From positions 1 to 38,455 of IMG/VR virus record IMGVR_UViG_3300017781_000040: DNA of 38,455 bases; one strand, given 5' to 3'. The position numbers were made by a program, and so were the translations under genes. Positions 8,460 through 15,057 of the stretch are shown piece by piece; position 1 is the stretch's first letter; every line of letters begins with the position of its first letter. The notes below the pieces were generated by a model that was not told where the DNA came from, did no database searches, and saw nothing but the letters and a program-made list of their open reading frames with translations. The DNA comes from a virus.

Positions 8460-10508
8460 ATGGAAACTTATACTGTTACTTTACCTAGCGGGTTACAAAT
8501 TCAAAATGTGCCTGCAGGAACAAGCCAAGAGGTTTTGAAAGATAGGTTAATTTCGGCAGGAAAAGCTACACTTGCTGATTTTGAAGTTCCTTCTGAAACA
8601 CCAGACCCTGCGCCTTTCCCTACACTAGAACCTAATTCAGTTGATAGTGAAAGAAAACGAGGGTCTACGGTAGGGACTACCGGAGATGGTACGTCTATTG
8701 CGGATGTTGGTCAGTACTTAAAAGAAAACTTAGAGTTAGCTGGTGGAGTCGGAGGCGGTGTTGCGGGAGCAATACTAGGATCACCTGCTGGTCCTATCGG
8801 GTCTATGGCGGGTTCTATGCTTCTAAGTGCTATAGGAACTGGTGCTGGATCTCTTGCTTCTGACGAGCTAAAAGGAGAAGACCTTAACTACGCTGAAGCT
8901 ATGAAAGAAGCCGCAATATCCTTAGGATTTGACGTAGCTACTTTAACGGCTGGTAAAGTTCTTAAGCCTGCTTACGTTTTGGCTAAGAAAAAATTAGGGT
9001 TTACTCCAAAAGAAGCCGCAGAGCAGTTGGTTAAGGAGCTAGAGCCAGCAGTCGGTACACAGGCGTCATTAAAGGCTTCTCAAGAAATACTTGAGGAAGG
9101 GGGTGCTACCCTTACGCCTTCACAAGTAGGCGCTACTGGTCTTCAGCTAATCTCAGAAAAAATTGGGAGGATCGGGATAATTTCTGGTGGTAAGTTTGAC
9201 GCTAATGCTAAGTTGGTAAACGAGGCTGTTCAAGACGGGTTAAACGAAGTTGTAAACCGATTAAGCGTTAACTCTTCAGGCACTCCTATTGAGTTAGCAG
9301 AGAACCTAATGAGTGTTATTGACGCAGGAAAACAAGCACTAAACAAAAACTATGGGGATGGGCTAGACGAACTTGCGGCACTAGCACCCTCAGGCGCTCG
9401 TTTTAACGTGGGAGAGCATATTTCAGCAATAGATAGATTTTTGGCTACAAGAACTAAAGACGGAATTGTGGATTTAGATCCAGCGGCGGTGGCTTTTATT
9501 GAGCAAAACCTGCGCCCCATGACGGGAAATAATCTAGCAAGAGGTGTCGGCCTAGATGCGCTGGTTATATTAGATAAACAAATGACTGCACAAATTCGTC
9601 AGAAATTTGGTACTCCGGGAACACAATCGTTTAACGCAGATGCGGAACGCCAGTTAGCACAGTTAGCTGAAGAAATGCGTAACGCAACATATAACTCCTT
9701 ACAAAAAGTAAATCCTGAGTTAGCTTCTCAATATAAAACTTTAAAGGAGGCTTTCGCTTCTGGGAGACAGGGACTATTACCCAAACTTAATGACAACTTT
9801 GTAAATCAGGCCGCAAAAGGCAATTACTCCGCTTTAGGAAATACCTTAGCTAATGCAGGAAACGCCAGCCAGATTTTAGCTTTTAAGAAAAGTATGCAAG
9901 AGGCTTTTAAGCAAATAGAGAAATCAGGTGCAAAAACAGCAGGACAGTTTATCGCATATGAAGAAGCTGAAGCTCTTTTAAAGAAAGGTTTTTTGGAAAA
10001 GTTATTTCCTGAATTAAGCACTGAAGCGTTTAACATTGATAAATATAGTAACTTGGCTCGTAGACTGTCTTCAAAAGGTGAACAAGAAAGATTTAGGGCT
10101 GTGCTGGGTTCTGACTTTCCTAGGGTAAAACAGCTTATCAACCTAATGGCAGAAGCCTCAACTAAGCCGTCTGGGAACATTGGCGAATTAGCAATGCGCT
10201 CAAAAGAATATCAAGCAGGACGAACGGTAGCTCAAACAGCACTTGGTATTGGCACAGCGGCCCAAGTAGGAGGAGGCATGGGGATGGGTGCTGGTGCTGC
10301 CATAATCTTAACACCCATGTTTCTTGCTAAGGCGGCTTTGAATCCAGCCCACGTAAATCGGTTAATCGCTTTTCATAACAAAGAGTTCAAAGACAGTGCC
10401 GCTATGGAAGCCGCCGCCTATAGCATCATGGGTAGTGTATTAGACGCTATGACTGATGAAGAGCAAGCAGAGTTTAGAAATGCTATACGAGAAGGTACAT
10501 TACAATGA
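8460..10508 (+). CDS. Large ejection/internal virion protein candidate (682 aa)
   Basis: The first 45 residues (TVTLPSGLQIQNVPAGTSQE) match an N-terminal module I have seen on phage injection proteins: a 'TLPxG..I.NVPxGTS' beta segment followed by a helix. A proline-rich linker follows, then a long Gly/Ala hydrophobic segment at about residues 95-138 (GGVGGGVAGAILGSPAGPIG) able to insert in a membrane, a long helical body, and a second small-residue hydrophobic stretch near residues 590-625 (GGGMGMGAGAAIILTPMFLA). Two membrane-active segments on a large helical protein fit a translocated core protein (T7 gp16-like position). I see no transglycosylase motif. ATGA links it to the next gene. Confidence 0.6.
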   Translation: METYTVTLPSGLQIQNVPAGTSQEVLKDRLISAGKATLADFEVPSETPDPAPFPTLEPNSVDSERKRGSTVGTTGDGTSIADVGQYLKENLELAGGVGGGVAGAILGSPAGPIGSMAGSMLLSAIGTGAGSLASDELKGEDLNYAEAMKEAAISLGFDVATLTAGKVLKPAYVLAKKKLGFTPKEAAEQLVKELEPAVGTQASLKASQEILEEGGATLTPSQVGATGLQLISEKIGRIGIISGGKFDANAKLVNEAVQDGLNEVVNRLSVNSSGTPIELAENLMSVIDAGKQALNKNYGDGLDELAALAPSGARFNVGEHISAIDRFLATRTKDGIVDLDPAAVAFIEQNLRPMTGNNLARGVGLDALVILDKQMTAQIRQKFGTPGTQSFNADAERQLAQLAEEMRNATYNSLQKVNPELASQYKTLKEAFASGRQGLLPKLNDNFVNQAAKGNYSALGNTLANAGNASQILAFKKSMQEAFKQIEKSGAKTAGQFIAYEEAEALLKKGFLEKLFPELSTEAFNIDKYSNLARRLSSKGEQERFRAVLGSDFPRVKQLINLMAEASTKPSGNIGELAMRSKEYQAGRTVAQTALGIGTAAQVGGGMGMGAGAAIILTPMFLAKAALNPAHVNRLIAFHNKEFKDSAAMEAAAYSIMGSVLDAMTDEEQAEFRNAIREGTLQ

Positions 10509-10687
10509 ACGACGATAAGCACACAGTAAGCTACACACCCCACGACTACCACAGTATGTGTCAGAAGTCAAAGGACAGGGTACGTAAGATGCAACAAATG
10601 GGAATGACTACGCCCCATGACCCAAAAGACAAGCCAGAGGACGTAGCCAAAGAGGACAGAGGTTACTCAATATTCTTCATGTCATAA
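10505..10687 (+). CDS. Small hypothetical protein (60 aa), last gene of the rightward block
   Basis: The ATG overlaps the preceding stop (ATGA). The product is polar and histidine/lysine-rich (NDDKHTVSYTPHDYHSMCQK) with no membrane segment or known motif, and ends FFMS. It is the last gene of the rightward transcription unit, and its stop codon overlaps that of the leftward nrdJ gene (6-base tail-to-tail overlap, 10682-10687). Functional guesses are not supported. The tight coupling to the ejection-protein gene argues that it is real. Confidence 0.6.
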   Translation: MNDDKHTVSYTPHDYHSMCQKSKDRVRKMQQMGMTTPHDPKDKPEDVAKEDRGYSIFFMS

Positions 10688-12553
10688 CTCACAGTTGTTC
10701 CCTGTGCAAGCCAGTTGTTGTGACCCCTCAGTCATATCGCTGGCCTCTTCTATATCCCACGATATTTCCTTTGGAAAGTCCTTGACAAGCTGGTTGTACG
10801 TCTTCTTGTCCACAGGCTCATAAGGTGCTTGCTGGTACGTGTGGTCTGAGTAGGGCAGGAAGCTAATCCCTGACACCTTATCAAACTTGTTGTACAACCA
10901 CTGTCCCACCTCCAGAAACTCATCGTCACGGTAGTAGCAAGTCATTGACGGCTTGTGTTCACACCACTCATCCTGGTATATCTCCCACAGATCCAACTGC
11001 TCCATAGCACCCATGTCTGAGGCTGTCACAGCGCCATCAGGAGACGCTATAGGGAAGCTGAATACCCTAGTACTGGGGGACATAACATCGTCCTCCACAG
11101 GGACACCAGCGGCCTCTAGGACAGCGCAAAGCGGGTCACGAGAGTCTGCCCTAACTCTGCGTATGTATTGAGCAGAATAACGAGGATGAATCCCACTAGC
11201 AGAATCAACCAACTGACTAACAGTGCCTGAAGGCTTAACAGCAGTGATAGCGGTAGATACGTTGATACCTAATCTATCAGCCCATACTTTGTTAGTCTTG
11301 ATTGCTTCTTGTCGCATGGTTCTGAGCCACTTTTTGAGTTCATTTTTGTCTCCTCTACCTGAGAGCGTTGGGTGGTCCATGATACCCGTTAGTGACACCC
11401 CTAGTAACGCCTCATCTTCTGTGTTAGCTCTCCAGATGCTTCTCAGGTATCTGAAGTCAGTGAGGGTAGATTGAAGAGTCCCAAGGATAGTCGCAACCCG
11501 GACCTTTCGCTTGAGGCTGTTGAGTGTATCTTGTGGCCTAACAACAACCTCTGATAAGTTACAGAACTGGTAGGGTCTGAGGATGATTTCACTGCACGGG
11601 TTAGTTCCAAAATCAAAGGTAGCATCTCTTCTGTCATTTCTTGCAGCTTGTTTTTGACTTGCCACTCTGCTAAAGACACCTCGTTCGCCAGATCGTGATT
11701 CATATAAGCTGGTCCATTCATTTAAAAATGCCTCAAAGTCTGGTTTCTCTGTGTAACACGCTGAGTTGTTCGCTAGACCACGCTGGGGATTATCTACCCA
11801 CCACTGTCCGTGCTTGCAACGTCGGAGTCTATCGTCTGTGAGGTTACTGAGGCTGATGAGGGCGCTTCTCCTGACTCCTCCGACGACGACGATTTGAGCA
11901 ATCTTGCAGCAAAGATCGTGGCACTCAATGGAGCTAAGTTTTCGTCCAGATGCTGCCTTAAAGAGTTCAACTGTAAACTTGAAGAGATCAACGAGAGGTT
12001 CTGGACCACTTGCACGACCTCCGAAAGTTTTAAGTGCGGCACCTGCAGGTCGTACTCTACTAATGTCCCACTGGGGAACTTGACCTGAATACAGCAGTGA
12101 TACCAGTTCCCTAAACGATTTCGCCCATCCGATCTTTGAATCCGCAACATTAATAACTGTATCGGTTGCATGAAACTCCTCCGCTACCTCCGGTAACTTC
12201 TGTACGTACTGTCGTTCTACTGAGTACCCCACACCTGTGCCACACATGAGCACGTACATCATCTCATCAAATGCTTTAGGGTGGTCAATAGGTAGGTAGC
12301 TACAGTTAAACCCTGCTACGTTGTCACGGTCCAACGCCTCTCCTGCGGTCATCAGTGCTCGCATAGAGGGCATTACGTCTAGGTCGTGTATAGACTTGAA
12401 TATCTCTGATACTTCAAAATCGTCTAGGCTCGCACGGTCTACCCAGTAGTTGACGTAACGGTTGACTGTTTCCTCCCACGTTTCCCTACGCTTTTCTTCT
12501 GGGTTGTACCTAGCGTACCGTGACTTGTGTATGTACTGTTGGTATGCGTCCAT
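10682..12553 (-). CDS. nrdJ: Adenosylcobalamin-dependent (class II, monomeric) ribonucleoside-triphosphate reductase (623 aa)
   Basis: This enzyme reduces ribonucleotides to deoxyribonucleotides using a cobalamin-generated thiyl radical, supplying dNTPs for phage replication. The cysteine pattern matches the Lactobacillus leichmannii RTPR type. C84 (GFNCSYLPID) is the N-terminal redox cysteine. C320 in NPCSEI is the thiyl position with E322 two residues on, and C331 (QFCNLSE) is 11 residues on, the same spacing as C408/C419 of RTPR. The C-terminal shuttle pair C616/C621 (CTGNNCEL) has the C-x4-C spacing. PSGTVSQLVDSASGIHPR lies in the phosphate-binding region. At 623 aa it is shorter than RTPR (about 740), so part of the allosteric or insertion region may be reduced. 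It is last in the leftward replication operon. A phage glutaredoxin (23691) could re-reduce it. No metallo-cofactor subunit gene is present, consistent with class II. Confidence 0.92.
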   Translation of the reverse strand: MDAYQQYIHKSRYARYNPEEKRRETWEETVNRYVNYWVDRASLDDFEVSEIFKSIHDLDVMPSMRALMTAGEALDRDNVAGFNCSYLPIDHPKAFDEMMYVLMCGTGVGYSVERQYVQKLPEVAEEFHATDTVINVADSKIGWAKSFRELVSLLYSGQVPQWDISRVRPAGAALKTFGGRASGPEPLVDLFKFTVELFKAASGRKLSSIECHDLCCKIAQIVVVGGVRRSALISLSNLTDDRLRRCKHGQWWVDNPQRGLANNSACYTEKPDFEAFLNEWTSLYESRSGERGVFSRVASQKQAARNDRRDATFDFGTNPCSEIILRPYQFCNLSEVVVRPQDTLNSLKRKVRVATILGTLQSTLTDFRYLRSIWRANTEDEALLGVSLTGIMDHPTLSGRGDKNELKKWLRTMRQEAIKTNKVWADRLGINVSTAITAVKPSGTVSQLVDSASGIHPRYSAQYIRRVRADSRDPLCAVLEAAGVPVEDDVMSPSTRVFSFPIASPDGAVTASDMGAMEQLDLWEIYQDEWCEHKPSMTCYYRDDEFLEVGQWLYNKFDKVSGISFLPYSDHTYQQAPYEPVDKKTYNQLVKDFPKEISWDIEEASDMTEGSQQLACTGNNCEL

Positions 12554-12814
12554 TTACTCTGTTACTCCTAGTGTCTCGTTGATGATTGCTTGTGATGCCA
12601 TTTGTAACAGCATGTAAACCCCATCAGGGTACTGCTCGTTGGACGCTACTTCAAACATCTCTCCGTCCTCGTACATTACAACAGCTACCTTTACCTTACG
12701 TCCCTCCTCCTCGTGTTGTAACGCTTTGACTACAAAAGCCGACAGAAACTCTGACGTTGTGATTTCGTCCTTCCCTTCGTCTTTGTTACCAAACTTGCCT
12801 TCTACGACTTTCAT
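12554..12814 (-). CDS. Hypothetical protein (86 aa) upstream of nrdJ
   Basis: The ATG (12814) overlaps the stop of the DUF3310 gene upstream, and its own stop directly abuts the nrdJ start codon, so it is part of a coupled operon. The product is mixed alpha/beta, with a lysine/glutamate-rich N-terminus (KFGNKDEGKDEITTSEF), then beta segments (VKVAVVMYEDGEMFEVAS) and a C-terminal helix (LLQMASQAIINETLG). No known motif is visible. Linkage to nrdJ and the DUF3310 gene suggests an accessory role in nucleotide metabolism, but this is only an inference from position. Confidence 0.7.
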   Translation of the reverse strand: MKVVEGKFGNKDEGKDEITTSEFLSAFVVKALQHEEEGRKVKVAVVMYEDGEMFEVASNEQYPDGVYMLLQMASQAIINETLGVTE

Positions 12815-13143
12815 GCGATCTCCTTAATTAACCATCCCAAATAGACTTGTGCTTTCTTGAGATCCTCTATGCCGTTCTTGTACTCGTATCTCCAGAGGTA
12901 CTTTAAACAGTTGCCCTTGAGATAACCCTTGTACTCTTGTGGGTGCATAGACGCCTTGATTGCTTCAATGGCCTCAATAGCTCCCTTGTTGTAGTGATCT
13001 GGCTGCGCCACAGGATCGTGAGTATCTTGAGGGTGGTGCAGTTTACCGTAAACAGTTTTACTCGCTTTGTTCCACTCCTCTGGCGTTGCGTCGTTTAGAG
13101 ATCCGTAGTCTGTCCATTCATTTTCACCACTGCTCTTCTGCAT
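12811..13143 (-). CDS. DUF3310-family phage protein (110 aa)
   Basis: The C-terminal 65 residues carry the DUF3310 pattern: DPVAQPDHYNKGAIEAIEAI, then YKGYLKGNCLKYLWRYEYKN, then DLKKAQVYLGWLI. Members are common in phages, often labelled 'nucleotide kinase' without firm proof, and usually lie among DNA-metabolism genes as here. The N-terminal 45 residues are polar and probably flexible. The start overlaps the end of the upstream gene by 20 bases and its stop overlaps the next start. I am confident of the family and not of a biochemical activity. Confidence 0.85.
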   Translation of the reverse strand: MQKSSGENEWTDYGSLNDATPEEWNKASKTVYGKLHHPQDTHDPVAQPDHYNKGAIEAIEAIKASMHPQEYKGYLKGNCLKYLWRYEYKNGIEDLKKAQVYLGWLIKEIA

Positions 13144-13309
13144 ATTCTTCTTCCTCTAGCTCCTCTTGAAATTCGTCAAGTCTGCGTATGAGTTTGTCTT
13201 CAAATCTGTCCAGTATTTCTTCTGATGAAATCTGTAAGGACTCCAGAAGATCGTCAGGATCATACAACCGCAACAGCTTCTCCTTAATTTCTTCTAGTGT
13301 CAGAGACAT
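13124..13309 (-). CDS. Small acidic helical protein (61 aa)
   Basis: I choose ATG 13309, which has AGGAG 10 bases upstream; a TTG two codons earlier (13315) is possible. The protein is almost entirely helical and very acidic. It begins MSLTLEEIKEKLLRLYDPDD and ends in a run of Glu residues (EELEEEEYAEEQW). The TLEEIKEKLLRLYDPDDLLE element looks like a conserved small phage protein I have seen in marine phages, of unknown role. It overlaps the end of the endonuclease gene by 26 bases and the DUF3310 gene by 20. A promoter-like sequence lies just upstream, inside the endonuclease gene. Confidence 0.65.
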   Translation of the reverse strand: MSLTLEEIKEKLLRLYDPDDLLESLQISSEEILDRFEDKLIRRLDEFQEELEEEEYAEEQW

Positions 13310-13694
13310 AATCAACCAACTCCTTAAGTGTATCTATATTATACCATAAAATTTCGTGTTTGTCACACCACTCAGCCATAGTAAGTTTGGTGCTTTTGTT
13401 TACTTTCTGGTTAGGCTTCATCAGTACAAAGATGAGTTCTTGCGTCTCTGGGAGACACTTAGACACTGCTCTATACTTCTGCGTGTCTCCTGCACGAAAG
13501 TATCCTTTGCACTCAATGAGGTACGATCTACCTCTGTACTCGTACACAAAGTCTGGTGTGTACTTTCGTTCAATCCTGTACGGTACTTGGAACGGTTCGT
13601 AGCTAAAGCCAAATGGTTGTAACTGAGTTGCGACATCTTTTTCAAACCCCGACCTAAAGTTACCGTGCTTGGATTTCCGTGACTTTCGGCTCAT
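13284..13694 (-). CDS. T7 endonuclease I-type Holliday junction resolvase (136 aa)
   Basis: The product resembles T7 gp3, which cuts branched DNA so that replicated concatemers can be packaged and which helps break down host DNA. Catalytic residues are in place: E18 (RSGFEKDVA), D48 (KYTPDFVY), and E61-x-K63 (YLIECKGYF). They correspond to E20, D55, E65 and K67 of T7 endonuclease I. A basic N-terminus (SRKSRKSKHGNF) fits DNA binding, and the length matches T7 gp3 (149 aa). It overlaps the upstream exonuclease gene by 35 bases and the downstream acidic gene by 26. It belongs to the leftward replication operon. Confidence 0.9.
   Translation of the reverse strand: MSRKSRKSKHGNFRSGFEKDVATQLQPFGFSYEPFQVPYRIERKYTPDFVYEYRGRSYLIECKGYFRAGDTQKYRAVSKCLPETQELIFVLMKPNQKVNKSTKLTMAEWCDKHEILWYNIDTLKELVDYVSDTRRN
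13338..13366 (-). promoter_or_regulatory. Putative internal sigma70 promoter within the endonuclease gene
   Basis: Read on the minus strand there is GTGACA (13361-13366), a 17-base spacer and TATAAT (13338-13343). The 14-base string TATGGTATAATATA around the -10 is identical to that of the strong rightward promoter at 22694. It would start a transcript about 20 bases upstream of the 61-aa acidic gene and give extra expression of the DUF3310-nrdJ part of the operon. The bases also encode ILWYNI of the endonuclease, so the match may be partly coincidental. Confidence 0.45.
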
Positions 13695-14523
13695 TGAACA
13701 CCTCTGTTAAATATCTTGGACCACTTGAGTACAGGAATGTTCTTACTCCGGGCCAGCAGGTAAACTTGTAGGGACAGTAGGAACAACCAACAGCGAGCTT
13801 TCTGTTTCCACTTTTGCCATCTGGTACGGTCTCGTGACAAACCTCCGGCCACTCTGGTTGCTCCACGAGCTTTTTTACGTGCTTAATGCGCTCCTCTATG
13901 TCGTAACCTATCTTCTCGTACACCGGAGCCTGTGTGTCAGCAGAGTCGTACATGAGGTACGTTAGGTGTCCGTTCTGCTTGTCCATTGCCAGCCATCCAA
14001 ACTTTGTCTCGCCTTCTGAATGTGCATATCCCTTAATTTGAGCAACGTACCCAAACGGGTCATCATAAGCCAAACTTCCGTCTTTGAATTTTTTAAACCC
14101 AAAAGTGGAAGTACTTTTAATATCAGTGACGACACCATCAATTTTGCAGTCCATAGAGCCTGTAATACCTTGAACCTCACATTTCTTTTGTTCATCTGTA
14201 ACCTCGTGTCCTGATAGTCTAGTGAGAAACAACAGCATCTCCTCAATCAGATGCCCGTACATAAACTTGACGTAAGTATTAGGGGTCATGTCCTCCTGTA
14301 CGTCAGAGTTATTCACAGCGTTCCACAGGTAACGATCATCACGCCCGATGTTAGACATTCGTAACTTACGACCGTCACGCTTCTCTGTGAACAAGTTTGA
14401 CATGAGTTTCTTACAGTTCTCACCAAAGCGGTCTATCTCTTCGTAGAGATCAACGTCCTCTGGTACTTCTTTGGTAGACACTACAGAGTAGATGTCGTCT
14501 ACCAGTGAGTAAAGTTTTTTCAT
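13660..14523 (-). CDS. PD-(D/E)XK (RecB/Cas4-like) exonuclease with C-terminal cysteine cluster (287 aa)
   Basis: The nuclease core is visible. A histidine lies in MYGHLIEEM (H91), D125 in GSMDCKIDG, D134-x-K136 in VVTDIKST, and Q162 in GYVAQIKGY, the order typical of RecB/Cas4-type nucleases. Near the C-terminus, C247, C250 and C256 (VGCSYCPYKFTCWP) look like most of an iron-sulfur or zinc cluster as in Cas4/AddB. The fourth ligand could be C229 or C115. It takes the place held by the gp6 5'-3' exonuclease in T7-like genomes, between DNA polymerase and endonuclease I, so I infer roles in recombination, host DNA recycling and primer removal. ATGA overlap links it to the gene upstream. Confidence 0.8.
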   Translation of the reverse strand: MKKLYSLVDDIYSVVSTKEVPEDVDLYEEIDRFGENCKKLMSNLFTEKRDGRKLRMSNIGRDDRYLWNAVNNSDVQEDMTPNTYVKFMYGHLIEEMLLFLTRLSGHEVTDEQKKCEVQGITGSMDCKIDGVVTDIKSTSTFGFKKFKDGSLAYDDPFGYVAQIKGYAHSEGETKFGWLAMDKQNGHLTYLMYDSADTQAPVYEKIGYDIEERIKHVKKLVEQPEWPEVCHETVPDGKSGNRKLAVGCSYCPYKFTCWPGVRTFLYSSGPRYLTEVFNEPKVTEIQAR

Positions 14524-15047
14524 TTGTGTTGCTCCATGAGTTCAGACATAGCTGCCTGTGCTTGATCTGGTGTGCAGTTGAACCACTCACCTTTACGACC
14601 ATACGTTTTCTCTAACAGGCTGTGTGCCGCTGACTCAGCAGATCGTCGGTCAGCCACAGACCAACAGGTGAACAACTCGTAATCTCTGAACGGTGAAGAC
14701 GTTTGGTAACCGTTGAGTCTGTCCTCTGAGTCTATCGCCATGCCTACCTTGATCCACTCAGGAAAGTTAGGGTTGGTTATGATATACACCTGTCCTTCCT
14801 TGCTTAACTCGTACTTCGCTAGACTGTCAAAAGCTGCGTCAGTGAACGTCTTGTAGCGTCCGGGTTTGTGTAGCGGATGAGACTTTGGAATACGCTTTCC
14901 ATTAACGTACATGGCTTTTTTGCTGTTGATTCTGCTGTTCTCGTTTTGACACGGTTTGCAGTAGGTTTCGTAACCTACTATTTTATGCTTATAAAACTCC
15001 TCCACTGGTTTTACTGTGTTGCACTTAGAGCAATGTTTTTCTTTCAC
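14520..15047 (-). CDS. Zinc-finger plus GIY-YIG (T5orf172/MUG113-like) nuclease (175 aa)
   Basis: The frame is open back to 15212, but the polymerase gene ends at 15058. I therefore prefer the GTG at 15047, which is preceded by GAGGA and gives MKEKHCSKCNTVKP. The N-terminus has a C-x2-C...C-x2-C finger (HCSKCNTVKPVEEFYKHK, then YCKPCQ) like those on phage homing-type nucleases. The C-terminal half fits a GIY-YIG domain of the T5orf172 type: VYIITNPNFPEWIKVGMA (GIY- and YIG-equivalents), an Arg in RLNGYQ, AAHSLLEKTYG, and the catalytic-type glutamate in GEWFNC. It may be a free-standing homing endonuclease next to polA or a recombination nuclease. Start choice is uncertain. Confidence 0.75.
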   Translation of the reverse strand: MKEKHCSKCNTVKPVEEFYKHKIVGYETYCKPCQNENSRINSKKAMYVNGKRIPKSHPLHKPGRYKTFTDAAFDSLAKYELSKEGQVYIITNPNFPEWIKVGMAIDSEDRLNGYQTSSPFRDYELFTCWSVADRRSAESAAHSLLEKTYGRKGEWFNCTPDQAQAAMSELMEQHK

Positions 15048-15057
15048 GTTAATATCC

